The notes beneath the pieces are model-generated. The model saw only the letters and a program-made list of their open reading frames with translations, searched no databases and was not told the DNA's origin. A stretch of 64,000 nucleotides of DNA from an uncultured Mucispirillum sp. (GTDB lineage Bacteria > Chrysiogenota > Deferribacteres > Deferribacterales > Mucispirillaceae): contig CALUWI010000001.1 of assembly GCA_944324465.1 (NCBI GenBank), forward strand, positions 97,023 through 161,022. The letters run 5' to 3'. Below, piece by piece: positions 47,055 through 54,894 of the stretch; position 1 is the first letter of the stretch, and each line of letters starts with the position of its first letter. Made by a program: the position numbers and the translations under genes.

Positions 47055-47070
47055 AGCAATACAAATGCCA
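47055..47070 (-). promoter_or_regulatory. Sigma-54 promoter of the flgB operon
   Basis: The minus strand reads TGGCATTTGTATTGCT, matching TGGCA-N6-TTGC[AT] exactly, so the GG and GC are at -24/-12. The predicted +1 is near 47045, just before the flgB start at 47031. Confidence 0.88.
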
Positions 47071-47134
47071 CTTTTAAATTCACTTTTCATTCACTTGCTT
47101 ATTTATTAGCAAGAGGTGTGCCAAAATCTAAAGA

Positions 47135-47635
47135 TTATTTTTCTTTCTTTTTCCTTGTCATTGTAAATGATTTTTCATAGAAAACTAATAAAGGAATAGT
47201 AACACCTACTGCTAGTGCTGTAATAATAGATAATGTAGTGATACCGTTATCAAAAATACTTATAATGATTTCCTGCTTGTCAACAATAGTTACTGCCTGG
47301 CTGTATTTAACTATTGATAAAATAGTTTCATAAGCATAAAGTCCTGGAATCATAGGCAAAAGTGCTGGAAATGAAACTACTTCCATAGAACACCTTAATT
47401 TATTAGCCATATAAAGCCCTAAAAAGCCTATTATGACAGCAGCAATTAATGTAGCAGTAGATATGCCTATACCATACTGCTCTATTAAAAAATATCTGCA
47501 CCCTCTGCCTGCTGCTGCTAAAATTGCAGTAAATATTATAAGCCTTTTAGGCGGGTCGCTGATTAATGCAAAACCAACTGCAGCAATAGCTGCAAAAAGT
47601 GCTTCATTTAAAGAATATAATATTGTATGTATCAT
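47135..47635 (-). CDS. Threonine/serine exporter, C-terminal-half subunit (YjjB-like, ThrE_2)
   Basis: About 166 aa with four to five TM segments. The start chosen at 47635 overlaps the stop of the partner gene (ATGA). The FGALISDPPKR-like FALISDPPKRLI, CRYFL and ALLPMIPGLYAYETIL segments fit the short ThrE half. It works with the next protein upstream as a two-part amino-acid or dicarboxylate exporter. Confidence 0.88.
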   Translation of the reverse strand: MIHTILYSLNEALFAAIAAVGFALISDPPKRLIIFTAILAAAGRGCRYFLIEQYGIGISTATLIAAVIIGFLGLYMANKLRCSMEVVSFPALLPMIPGLYAYETILSIVKYSQAVTIVDKQEIIISIFDNGITTLSIITALAVGVTIPLLVFYEKSFTMTRKKKEK

Positions 47636-48408
47636 AGAAATAACCAGCTTGTTAAAGATAATGTTGCATAAAGCCCTATTGCTATACAAATAACAAGTAT
47701 CATAGAACTTACTGCTCTTGCCATGCCTGTCATAACATGACCGTCAAGTATATCTGTAACGGAATTTATTATGTGAACACCGGGTATTAAAAATAATACA
47801 CTGGTTGATACTGCCACATTTAATGTATTTGTAGATATAATAAATGTGCCTATTAAATAAGATACAAAGGAAGCAGTAAAAGAAACAGCAATTATCATTG
47901 CCCTTACATCAAACTTTAATTTAAGCATTAAAAGCCTTAATGAAAAAGCTACAAGTGTAGAAAGAAAAACAATCAGCATAGCATAATAATCGCCGCCAAA
48001 AAGCTCACAGAATGCAGCAATAGCACATGATGCAAAAAATAATACTATAAAATTAGATGAGTGTGCCTTTGATACAATTTCATTATATTTTTCTTTTACT
48101 TCTTTTAAAGACATATCTGAATCAAAAGACTGCCAGCTTAATGCACTTAAATCATTAACTATACTTAAACTTAAATGGGGCGGCATCTGCTGCTTAACTG
48201 ATGTGCGTCTTTTAGAAGAATCTTCTGGGTCTTGAATAGTCATTGTAATATTTCTTTGAAAAATTGCAATTGCTGCATCATAACCAAAAGATTTGCATAT
48301 CCTGGTTACATTGCGGACAGTTCTTTCTGTATTTGCTCCTGAACGCATAAGCATTGCAGCATAATCAAGTAAAAAATTACTCAGCTCTTGAATATCTGCG
48401 GTTTTCAT
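47632..48408 (-). CDS. Threonine/serine exporter, N-terminal-half subunit (YjjP-like, ThrE)
   Basis: A 258 aa protein. The cytoplasmic N-terminal domain has the family's MLMRSGANTERTVRNVTRI and is followed by about five TM segments with FLIPGVHIINSVTDILDGH. Split ThrE systems consist of this plus the short half encoded next. They export threonine or serine, or succinate in some bacteria. The unit lies upstream of, and on the same strand as, the flgB operon but is separate from it. Confidence 0.9.
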   Translation of the reverse strand: MKTADIQELSNFLLDYAAMLMRSGANTERTVRNVTRICKSFGYDAAIAIFQRNITMTIQDPEDSSKRRTSVKQQMPPHLSLSIVNDLSALSWQSFDSDMSLKEVKEKYNEIVSKAHSSNFIVLFFASCAIAAFCELFGGDYYAMLIVFLSTLVAFSLRLLMLKLKFDVRAMIIAVSFTASFVSYLIGTFIISTNTLNVAVSTSVLFLIPGVHIINSVTDILDGHVMTGMARAVSSMILVICIAIGLYATLSLTSWLFL

Positions 48409-48500
48409 ACTACCTCACTATACTTTTAAACAGAAAAACTTATATAATACTGATAAAAGATGTTGTCAATCATAAATATTTATTAAAAAATAAAAAAAAC

Positions 48501-48529
48501 TTGACAATAAACCTAATTATGTCTATACA
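48501..48529 (+). promoter_or_regulatory. Sigma-70 promoter of the TRL-like gene
   Basis: Perfect -35 TTGACA (48501-48506), 17-bp spacer and -10 TATACA (48524-48529). Confidence 0.8.
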
Positions 48530-48577
48530 ATAAAAATATATTGTAAATATAATAAAACTAATATGGAGGTTTTTACT

Positions 48578-48880
48578 ATGAAAAAAGTTTTAGTATTAGT
48601 AGTTCTTCTTGGTCTTTTAGCAGGCTGCAGCAGTGCAGGTTTAGTTGGAGGCATTTACACTAATGTTACAACTCCAGTTAATGCTACAAGCAATGAAAGA
48701 GGTGCAAAAACAGGTACAGCTAAATGCTTAAGCGTTTTAGGTATTGCTGCTACTGGCGACTGCTCTATTGAAGCTGCTGCAAAAAATGGCAACATTACTG
48801 AAATCAAAACAGTTGACAAAAAAACTTTCTCTGTTTTAGGTCTTTTTAACGAACAAACTACAATTGTTACAGGTAACTAA
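48578..48880 (+). CDS. TRL-like family lipoprotein
   Basis: A 100 aa lipoprotein (signal MKKVLVLVVLLGLLAGC, Cys17) of the TRL-like family, recognisable from GGIYTNVTTPVNATSN, KTGTAKCLSVLGIAATGDCSIEAAAKNGNI and the DKKTFSVLGLF ending. The true start is the ATG at 48578 (GGAGGT upstream), not the in-frame one 15 nt earlier. Members are small envelope proteins of unknown function. A near-consensus promoter and strong terminator suggest high expression. Confidence 0.9.
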   Translation: MKKVLVLVVLLGLLAGCSSAGLVGGIYTNVTTPVNATSNERGAKTGTAKCLSVLGIAATGDCSIEAAAKNGNITEIKTVDKKTFSVLGLFNEQTTIVTGN

Positions 48881-48889
48881 TCTTAATAT

Positions 48890-48926
48890 ATGGCTGGATA
48901 TAACTATTCAGCCATTTTTCTTTTTT
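48890..48926 (+). terminator. Terminator of the TRL-like gene
   Basis: Stem ATGGCTG/CAGCCAT followed by TTTTCTTTTTT. Confidence 0.9.
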
Positions 48927-49057
48927 GCCTTACCCTCCCAGCATTTTTTAAATAATATTTATAAAGAGTAATATAAGTATAAATTTTCTTGTAAAAGTCC
49001 CCTAATGTCGCTAAAATATCATACAGAATATATAATAAATACATAAAGAGGTAATAT

Positions 49058-51208
49058 ATGCGGATACTTTTTATGCTTGCAGGTATTCCTGGCTCTGGCA
49101 AATCATATAGTATAAAACAATTACAGTTAGAACATTTAACTCTTTCTACAGATACTCTGCGTGTTATGAATGGCACATTGCTTCCTTATATAGACAAAAG
49201 CAGTAATATTGACAGCTTTTATGATAACATTATTTTTGAGCAGCTTATGCAGATGCTTGAAAACAGAATGATATACGGCCAGACTACTATTTTAGATACT
49301 ACAGGGCTTTATGATATAAATGATATATTAGATATGGCAAAGGCATACAGATACAGAGTAGTTTATGTTGTATATGATAAATACAGTGTTGATGAATGTT
49401 ATAACCATATACTTGCAAGGAAATATAATAACAGCATACCTTATGAAATATTAATAAAATACCAGACCCGCCTTACTGACTTTAAGAAAAAACATAAAGA
49501 TTACGAAACAGATTTATCTGCTGCTGTTGCAAAATGGGACACTTTTTATCTGCAGCAGGATACTTTTAATCAGTATGAAGATATAATTGTTATACCAGAT
49601 TTACATGGAAGCTATACAGTATTTTCTAAATTTTTAGAAGATAATGATAATTTGCAGAATACTAAAAAAGCATACATATTTTTAGGGGACTATATTGACA
49701 GAGGCGAAAATAATGTGGCTATGATAGAATCATTAATATGGCTTGCTTCTTTAGAAAATGTATATCTTATAATGGGTAACCACGATTTAAGGCTTTTTAA
49801 CTGGGCTTTTGATAAATCTTACAGTGGTAACAATTTTAAGAAAACTATTGAAGAAATAGAAAAAAAGAAAAGTGAAAAAGAAATTGAAAATATAAAAAAA
49901 TCTCTTAGAAAGATATCTAATAAAATTAAGGACTATATTTATTTTGAATTTAACGGGCAGAAATATTTTTTAAACCATGCAGGTATTGAATATATGGATA
50001 ATCATTTTCCTGCATGCTTTTTAAACGGCAAAAAAACTTACGGTTATAAAGAAGATGATGATACTTATGAAAGCTATATACAGGTTGCAGATAAATGGCA
50101 GATAAATCACCCTGATATAATACAGATTTTTGGGCATAGAAACTGTTTTCCTGACAGGTTAGAAAATGGCATAAAAATTAATAATAATGCTTACTGCCTT
50201 GAATGTAATATAGAATATGGCGACCCTCTTGTTACTTTTTCTTTAAAAGATAAAAATGTAAGGCTTTATGATAACCCTGCAAAGAAAAACAAAAAAATTG
50301 AAAATAATTTAAAAGATATAATACAGGAAAAAGAGTTTACTGAACATAATATAAAATCTATAAACTTTACTAAAAATGTTTTCCATAAAAGGATATGGAA
50401 TGATGTTACAATTAAAGCCCGCGGCTTATATAAATATATAGACAGTAATGAAATCGCAGGCAGAGGATATATAAAGTTTTTTAATATTAATGAAAAAGAA
50501 GATACTAAAATAGAAAACTGGGCAAAAGATATAGAATATCCTGTATATGTTTATAAAAAATATAATGGGTTTTTAGGCATCGTTTTTTATAATAAAACTA
50601 CAAAAGATTTAGAGTATGCTACAAAATCAATAGCTTACGGGAAAAAGTACAACAGATATATAGAAGAATTATTAAATAAAGAGCAGAAAGAATATATAAA
50701 AGAAATAAGCAAAAAGCATAATGTAACATTTCTTTTTGAATGTATCCATTTAAAAGATAATGACCACCCTGTAAAAGCTGAAAAATCAGAAATAATTCTG
50801 CTTGATATTTTAGCAAATACAGAAGACTTAGTTTATAAAAATGAGCTTGCAGGCAATCTTTTTATTAGAAAAGAGCTGCTTGATACAATCTATAATGAAG
50901 CTGACTTATTAAAAACTGCTGATTATTATAACAACAGTCTTGATGTAGATATTGAAGGTGTAGTTCTGCAGGATAAAAATAATAAAATGCTTAAAATAAA
51001 AACAATTTTTTATAAGGCAAAAAAATTAATAAGAGCTGTCAGCTATACTAATAATATTAAAGTTATAGAAACTCCGTATTATCCAGTAATAGCTAAAAGC
51101 CTTGCATTTTTAGCAGTAAAGGATTTAATAAGGAATAATAAACTTGATAAATGGAATGATATTACATTAAATGATTTAAAAGAATATTATAAAACATTAA
51201 ATTTATAA
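49058..51208 (+). CDS. Single-chain RNA-repair enzyme: polynucleotide kinase, metallophosphatase and Rnl1-type ligase
   Basis: A 716 aa protein with three domains. Kinase (about 1-165): P-loop GIPGSGKS (9-16). Phosphatase (about 175-400): IPDLHG (179-184), GDYIDRG (210-216), GNHD (240-243), His307 and GH360, all calcineurin-type metal ligands. Ligase (about 440-690): RGYIKFFNINE upstream, KYNG with the likely adenylated Lys501, FLFECIH, EGVVLQD (633-639) and LKIKT (645-649). This order matches bacterial Pnkp, which heals and seals broken RNA ends, but the ligase part looks more like T4 Rnl1 and no Hen1 methyltransferase gene is adjacent. It probably repairs nuclease-cut tRNA. Single gene with an AGAGG ribosome-binding site. 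Confidence 0.88.
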   Translation: MRILFMLAGIPGSGKSYSIKQLQLEHLTLSTDTLRVMNGTLLPYIDKSSNIDSFYDNIIFEQLMQMLENRMIYGQTTILDTTGLYDINDILDMAKAYRYRVVYVVYDKYSVDECYNHILARKYNNSIPYEILIKYQTRLTDFKKKHKDYETDLSAAVAKWDTFYLQQDTFNQYEDIIVIPDLHGSYTVFSKFLEDNDNLQNTKKAYIFLGDYIDRGENNVAMIESLIWLASLENVYLIMGNHDLRLFNWAFDKSYSGNNFKKTIEEIEKKKSEKEIENIKKSLRKISNKIKDYIYFEFNGQKYFLNHAGIEYMDNHFPACFLNGKKTYGYKEDDDTYESYIQVADKWQINHPDIIQIFGHRNCFPDRLENGIKINNNAYCLECNIEYGDPLVTFSLKDKNVRLYDNPAKKNKKIENNLKDIIQEKEFTEHNIKSINFTKNVFHKRIWNDVTIKARGLYKYIDSNEIAGRGYIKFFNINEKEDTKIENWAKDIEYPVYVYKKYNGFLGIVFYNKTTKDLEYATKSIAYGKKYNRYIEELLNKEQKEYIKEISKKHNVTFLFECIHLKDNDHPVKAEKSEIILLDILANTEDLVYKNELAGNLFIRKELLDTIYNEADLLKTADYYNNSLDVDIEGVVLQDKNNKMLKIKTIFYKAKKLIRAVSYTNNIKVIETPYYPVIAKSLAFLAVKDLIRNNKLDKWNDITLNDLKEYYKTLNL

Positions 51209-51290
51209 TAGGAAATTTTTACCAGCATATAAAAGGAAAATATTTACACTTAAACCTGTATATACCCACAATTAAGTAGTTATATAGTTA

Positions 51291-51417
51291 TATCTTTATA
51301 TAAAAAAAGAGCAGACAACAATATACTGGCAAAAAATAGTATTTTTTGCCAAAATAATGGGAAACTGTTCGCCCGTACATAACCCGCTCACAGTTAACTT
51401 ATTATATATTTATATAA
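51291..51417. repeat. 127-bp tandem repeat, unit A
   Basis: Starts TATCTTTATATAAAAAAAGAGC. It contains TGGCAAAAAATA/TATTTTTTGCCA (12-bp arms, 1-nt loop) enclosed by a GAGC-GAC/GT-GCTC-like outer stem and, on the minus strand, a T7 run after it. Confidence 0.95.
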
Positions 51418-51544
51418 TATCTTTATATAAAAAAAGAGCGGACAACAATATACTGGCAAAAAATAGTATTTTTTGCCAAAATAATAGGAAACTGTTCGCT
51501 CGTACATGCCGCGCTCACAGTTAACTTATTATATATTTATATAA
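51418..51544. repeat. 127-bp tandem repeat, unit B
   Basis: Nearly identical to unit A. A third, partial unit begins at 51545 and merges into the terminator of the predicted small RNA. Confidence 0.95.
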
Positions 51545-51555
51545 TATCTTTATAT

Positions 51556-51628
51556 AAAAAAAGAGCGGACATCCTGTCCGCTTGACACGAGAGCTCCATC
51601 TCCCAGGCGAGATTGTTTCTCTACCCAC
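51556..51628 (-). ncRNA. Predicted sigma-54-dependent small RNA (about 73 nt)
   Basis: Non-coding RNA inferred from signals. On the minus strand a consensus sigma-54 promoter (51638-51653) places +1 near 51628. About 45 nt later comes an intrinsic terminator: 8-bp stem AGCGGACA/TGTCCGCT with a GGA loop and then CTTTTTTT (51564-51582 plus the T-run). Between them are two short GAGA/TCTC hairpins and the most GC-rich, least decayed sequence of the surrounding 1.2 kb. No start codon with a usable ribosome-binding site is present. No known RNA family is recognised. It converges on the RNA-repair gene, about 350 nt from its stop. Confidence 0.65.
51564..51582 (-). terminator. Intrinsic terminator of the predicted small RNA
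   Basis: AGCGGACA-GGA-TGTCCGCT followed by CTTTTTTTATA on the minus strand. Confidence 0.85.
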
Positions 51629-51637
51629 TTTTCTTAT

Positions 51638-51653
51638 AGCAATACCTATGCCA
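51638..51653 (-). promoter_or_regulatory. Sigma-54 promoter upstream of the predicted small RNA
   Basis: The minus strand reads TGGCATAGGTATTGCT, an exact TGGCA-N6-TTGC[AT] match, nearly the same as the flgB operon promoter (TGGCATTTGTATTGCT). No enhancer site was identified. Confidence 0.85.
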
Positions 51654-51812
51654 AAAATTAAATATTTTAAGTAAAGGGATTACATTTTTATTTATTTAAT
51701 ATAAGATAGAGTTTACACTTTGCTCAAAATAGCCAAACAGAAAAATCTAAAAATATAATTTTATATTTTCCTAAACTATCATACCGCCGCAAAGCTCATA
51801 AAGTAATCTTTT

Positions 51813-51961
51813 GTTATTTTATTACTTATGCTCCAATTGTATAAACATTCTCAATTTTTTCTTCATTGCTGCTGCAACTCACTTCGTTCAAACAATCAGA
51901 CAGCAAATCATTACGAAAAAATTGCTCATATACAATTAAGTCGCAAAGATAATAAAATAAC
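51813..51961. repeat. Palindromic MITE-like element, copy 2
   Basis: 149 bp with TIRs starting GTTATTTTATTA; the right end read backwards also starts GTTATTTTATTA, and both arms carry AATTGTATA...CAATTTTTTC. Homologous to 2693-2835. It lies inside a longer repeat (ACCGCCGCAAA...GGGTATCTGC) that also occurs, without the palindrome, at 56.55 and 57.84 kb. Confidence 0.8.
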
Positions 51962-52022
51962 CTAGGGGTATCTGCCGAAAGAAAGATATTTAAAACTAAA
52001 AATATTTTAAGATGATGGAAGA

Positions 52023-52157
52023 CGACTGAGTAAAATTTTATAACAACGAAGTATAGATAAATAGAAAAAAAGATTAAGCTGTAAAAGGCTTAAAAATTTT
52101 TTTCTAAGACAAGGCGGACTAAAAAATTAGTGAAAGGAGTTTACATAATAGTAAATG
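52023..52157. repeat. Degenerate repeat, unit 1, downstream of the EamA gene
   Basis: Pattern GACTGAGTAAAA...AAAAGATTAAGC...AAGGCTTAAA...AGGCGGA...GAAAGGAGTTTA...AATGA. It shares about 90 bp with 52277-52369. Confidence 0.8.
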
Positions 52158-52174
52158 AATTATTAAATTATAAT

Positions 52175-52198
52175 AAAAAATACTTCCGTGTATTTTTT
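52175..52198. terminator. AAAAAATAC/GTATTTTTT hairpin
   Basis: 9-bp symmetrical stem with a 6-nt loop between the two degenerate repeat units; T-rich on both strands, so it could terminate in either direction. Confidence 0.7.
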
Positions 52199-52276
52199 AT
52201 TTAATCGTTTGGTCGCAGTAAATGCTCCCGCACTTACTAAAGCAATTTTATCCTAAAATTGAAAAGAATAGGTGCT

Positions 52277-52369
52277 AAAAAAGATTAAGACGAATAAGGC
52301 TTAAAGATTTTTGAGTAAATCTAGGCGGATTAAAATTTTTACGAAAGGAGTTTATATAATAATAAATGA
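52277..52369. repeat. Degenerate repeat, unit 2
   Basis: Second copy of the AAAGATTAAG...GAAAGGAGTTTATATAATAATAAATGA block. A third partial copy (52367-52427) runs into the last codons of the EamA gene. Confidence 0.8.
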
Positions 52370-52397
52370 CTGAGTAAAAATTTTAACCAACAACGAG

Positions 52398-53264
52398 TTA
52401 CTCAAAAAGATTAAGCCGTATAAGCATTATCCCTGCCACAATAACAATACTGCCTATAATTCTTTGTTTGCCGTATGATTCTTTTAGGAAGAAAATACCC
52501 ATTAATACACCAAATAATGAGCTTAACTGCCTTAGGGCTGAAGCATAAGATATCTGCATATCTATAAGACCTAATCTGTATGTAACAGTGGAAGCAGCCA
52601 TTGCAAAGCCGCCAAGGATAACTAATTTCCACTGGATAGGAACATGGACTTTTCTATGAAGTGTTACTGATTTTCTATGGCTTATTATTGTAAACATAAC
52701 AGAGTAAAATGACATAAAATCAGCCATAAGCATAATATATAAATGAGTATTAACTGAAGCTACTCCCATTTTATCTGCCATTGCACCAAAGGAATATAAA
52801 AAGGCTGCAAGTATTGCTATTAATATACCATATAAGCCTGATTTATTACCCTTGCCTTTTGTAATATTCATTATATAGCAGCCAGAAAGCACTAATACAA
52901 TACCAAGGATACCTAATGGAGTAACTCTTTCATCTAATATAAAATATGCCCAAATCATAATAAAAAATGGTGATGATGTAGTGATAGGATAAACCATAGA
53001 TACATCGGCATATTTATAACTTACTGCTGTAAAATGCTGATAAAGAGCAAAAAAGAATGATGAAAGCAGGGCATATATAAATGTTGGCTTATGAAAATAA
53101 AAAGCATCTGGGAAGAAAAATACTGTGTAACTTGTAATGAATACTGCTGTAGCTACTTGAATATGGACATTATAAGCCACTTTATCATCGGAGGTTTTAA
53201 CTAACAAATTCCATACTGCATGAAATACTGCGCTTACAACTATTAATGCAAATGCATAAGACAT
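52398..53264 (-). CDS. EamA/DMT-superfamily transporter
   Basis: A 288 aa inner-membrane protein with ten TM segments in two EamA repeats (SAVFHAVWNLLVK at the start of the first; AILAAFLYSFGAMADK at the start of the second). The family exports or imports metabolites; no substrate can be given. The last codons (LIRLNLFE-stop) coincide with part of a repeat found twice just downstream, so the 3' end may have been reshaped by repeat insertion. A hairpin lies about 30 nt upstream of the start. Confidence 0.88.
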   Translation of the reverse strand: MSYAFALIVVSAVFHAVWNLLVKTSDDKVAYNVHIQVATAVFITSYTVFFFPDAFYFHKPTFIYALLSSFFFALYQHFTAVSYKYADVSMVYPITTSSPFFIMIWAYFILDERVTPLGILGIVLVLSGCYIMNITKGKGNKSGLYGILIAILAAFLYSFGAMADKMGVASVNTHLYIMLMADFMSFYSVMFTIISHRKSVTLHRKVHVPIQWKLVILGGFAMAASTVTYRLGLIDMQISYASALRQLSSLFGVLMGIFFLKESYGKQRIIGSIVIVAGIMLIRLNLFE

Positions 53265-53294
53265 ACATACATTTCCTTTATTTATAGCTGCTTA

Positions 53295-53330
53295 CAGCAT
53301 TAAACATTTGCATACAAATATGTAATGCTG
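53295..53330. promoter_or_regulatory. Long inverted repeat upstream of the EamA gene
   Basis: CAGCATTA...TAATGCTG with an inner ACATTTG/CAAATATGT. It lies between the 85-aa gene's end and the EamA start; an operator or a terminator without a clear T-run. Confidence 0.45.
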
Positions 53331-53401
53331 CAAAAAACTAATAATATATTTTTTTGACAATATCTAATTATATATCATTTTCAAATTATAATCAATTATA
53401 A

Positions 53402-53659
53402 TCAATCAAAACTATCCAATACTTCTCGCATTTTTGGACTTATATAGATATCTGCCAAATCCATTTTTTTTATATTTTCAGCGATTACTGCTATTTTATA
53501 ATCATCAGCAGCTTTTCTATCAATAATAATAAGGGGAGTACCTTGAAAAGTGCACATTCCTCCCCTTGCCTCTGTTTTTTCGTATCTTACTTTAATACCT
53601 GCTTTTCGAGCAAGTTCTTCAAGCTCTAAAAGCAGGTCTTTTTTAGTATTTTTTGCCAT
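53402..53659 (-). CDS. Small protein (85 aa) of the cysteine desulfurase operon
   Basis: No named family recognised. It has an N-terminal helix (KKDLLLELEELARKAGIKVRYE), then GGMCTFQGTPLIIIDRKAADDYKIAVIAENI and a helical end. It starts 1 nt after nifS stops, so it is translationally linked to Fe-S or sulfur metabolism. One Cys (in GGMC) could accept sulfur, but that is a guess. Confidence 0.8.
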   Translation of the reverse strand: MAKNTKKDLLLELEELARKAGIKVRYEKTEARGGMCTFQGTPLIIIDRKAADDYKIAVIAENIKKMDLADIYISPKMREVLDSFD

Positions 53660-53660
53660 A

Positions 53661-54821
53661 TTATTTATTATATAATGGTGACATTTTTCTTAATTTTTCC
53701 ACACTGTCTTTTAATACTTCTACAGCTCTATCCACTTCTTCCATAGTGTTAAATCTGCCGAAGCTGAAACGGAGTGCTCCATGAATATCTACATCATCAA
53801 CTTTGATTGCAGATAATACATGTGATGGGTTAGTAGATGCAGATGTACATGCACTTCCTGCACTGCAGCATACTTCTCTTGCATATACCATTAATGCTTC
53901 GCCTTCAATATATCTAAAAACGATATCGCTTATAGACGGCACTCTAAATTCATGGTGTCCGTTCACATAAGTATCTGGTATAGCTTCTAATACTTTCTTT
54001 TCAAAAGTATCTCTTAATTTTTTGATATGCAGTATTTCTGTATCCTGCCTTTCCATAATAATATCGCATGCTTTACCAAGCCCAACAATATATGGAATAT
54101 TTTCTGTACCTGCACGAAGTCCGCCTTCCTGCTGACCGCCATGTATTATAGGTTTTAATTTTTCCCTTAATTCTATATCTACATAAAGAACGCCTATTCC
54201 TTTAGGTGCATATATTTTGTGTCCTGAAAAAGTGAGTAAATCTACACCTAACTCATTAACATCTATATGCATTTTACCTACAGCCTGCACTGCATCTGTA
54301 TGGAATATAATACCTTTGCTGCTTGCAAGTGCAGCCATTTCTTTAATAGGCTCTATTGTACCTATTTCATTATTTGCAAGCATACAGCTTACAAGGATAG
54401 TATCATCTCTTAAAGCATTTTTATAATATTCCATATCTATTAAGCCGTATTTATCAACTGGAAGATATGTTACTTCAAAGCCTTCATAATTTTCTAAAAA
54501 TTTGAATGTTTCAAGCACTGCTTTATGTTCAATAGAAGAAGTGATTATATGTTTTCCTTTATGTTTATATGCTCTTGCTGTTGCTATAATAGCAAGGTTA
54601 TCTGATTCTGAACCGCTGGCAGTAAATACAATTTCATCTGGTGTTGCATTTATTAATTTTGCCACTGACTTTCTAGCCTGTTCTTCATAAGGGCGCACCT
54701 GCCTGCCTATTGAGTGAATACTTGAAATATTACCATAATATTCACTAAAAAAAGGAAGCATTTCCTTTACAACTTCAGGGTCAACTCTGGTTGTTGCACT
54801 ATTGTCAAAATAAATAGCCAT
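53661..54821 (-). CDS. nifS: Cysteine desulfurase (NifS/IscS family)
   Basis: A 386 aa PLP enzyme that takes sulfur from cysteine for Fe-S cluster and thio-cofactor assembly. It has YFDNSATTRVDPEV, FTASGSESDNLAI, the PLP Lys in TFSGHKIYAPKGIG and the catalytic Cys in the CCSAGSACTSAS loop. The long loop is typical of the class I NifS/IscS group. No iscU/nifU scaffold gene follows. It lies after the Rrf2-type regulator. Confidence 0.96.
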   Translation of the reverse strand: MAIYFDNSATTRVDPEVVKEMLPFFSEYYGNISSIHSIGRQVRPYEEQARKSVAKLINATPDEIVFTASGSESDNLAIIATARAYKHKGKHIITSSIEHKAVLETFKFLENYEGFEVTYLPVDKYGLIDMEYYKNALRDDTILVSCMLANNEIGTIEPIKEMAALASSKGIIFHTDAVQAVGKMHIDVNELGVDLLTFSGHKIYAPKGIGVLYVDIELREKLKPIIHGGQQEGGLRAGTENIPYIVGLGKACDIIMERQDTEILHIKKLRDTFEKKVLEAIPDTYVNGHHEFRVPSISDIVFRYIEGEALMVYAREVCCSAGSACTSASTNPSHVLSAIKVDDVDIHGALRFSFGRFNTMEEVDRAVEVLKDSVEKLRKMSPLYNK

Positions 54822-54894
54822 ATTATTCTCCCATAATCTGCCAAAAATAATATATTTAAGGCATACTTATATATTATTTTATATTATATCTATA

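Noticed and set aside
47094-47113. Terminator CTTGCT/AGCAAG between the ThrE-type genes and flgB
   Set aside because: Short stem without a T-run on either strand; not strong enough to list.
49058-49560. Stand-alone polynucleotide kinase gene
   Set aside because: The frame continues unbroken through phosphatase and ligase domains.
51345-51490. Further sigma-54 promoters in the tandem units (TGGCA...TTGC)
   Set aside because: The distance between the two halves is far too long; it is a perfect palindrome instead.
51291-51570. CRISPR array
   Set aside because: The units are contiguous 127-bp tandem copies with no unique spacers, and no cas genes are nearby.
51540-51612. Small peptide starting at an ATG inside the predicted small RNA (minus strand)
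   Set aside because: About 20 codons running straight through the terminator hairpin, without a properly spaced ribosome-binding site.
51556-51640. tRNA or tmRNA at the small RNA locus
   Set aside because: No cloverleaf, T-loop (GGTTCRA) or CCA end; the 3' part is a plain intrinsic terminator.
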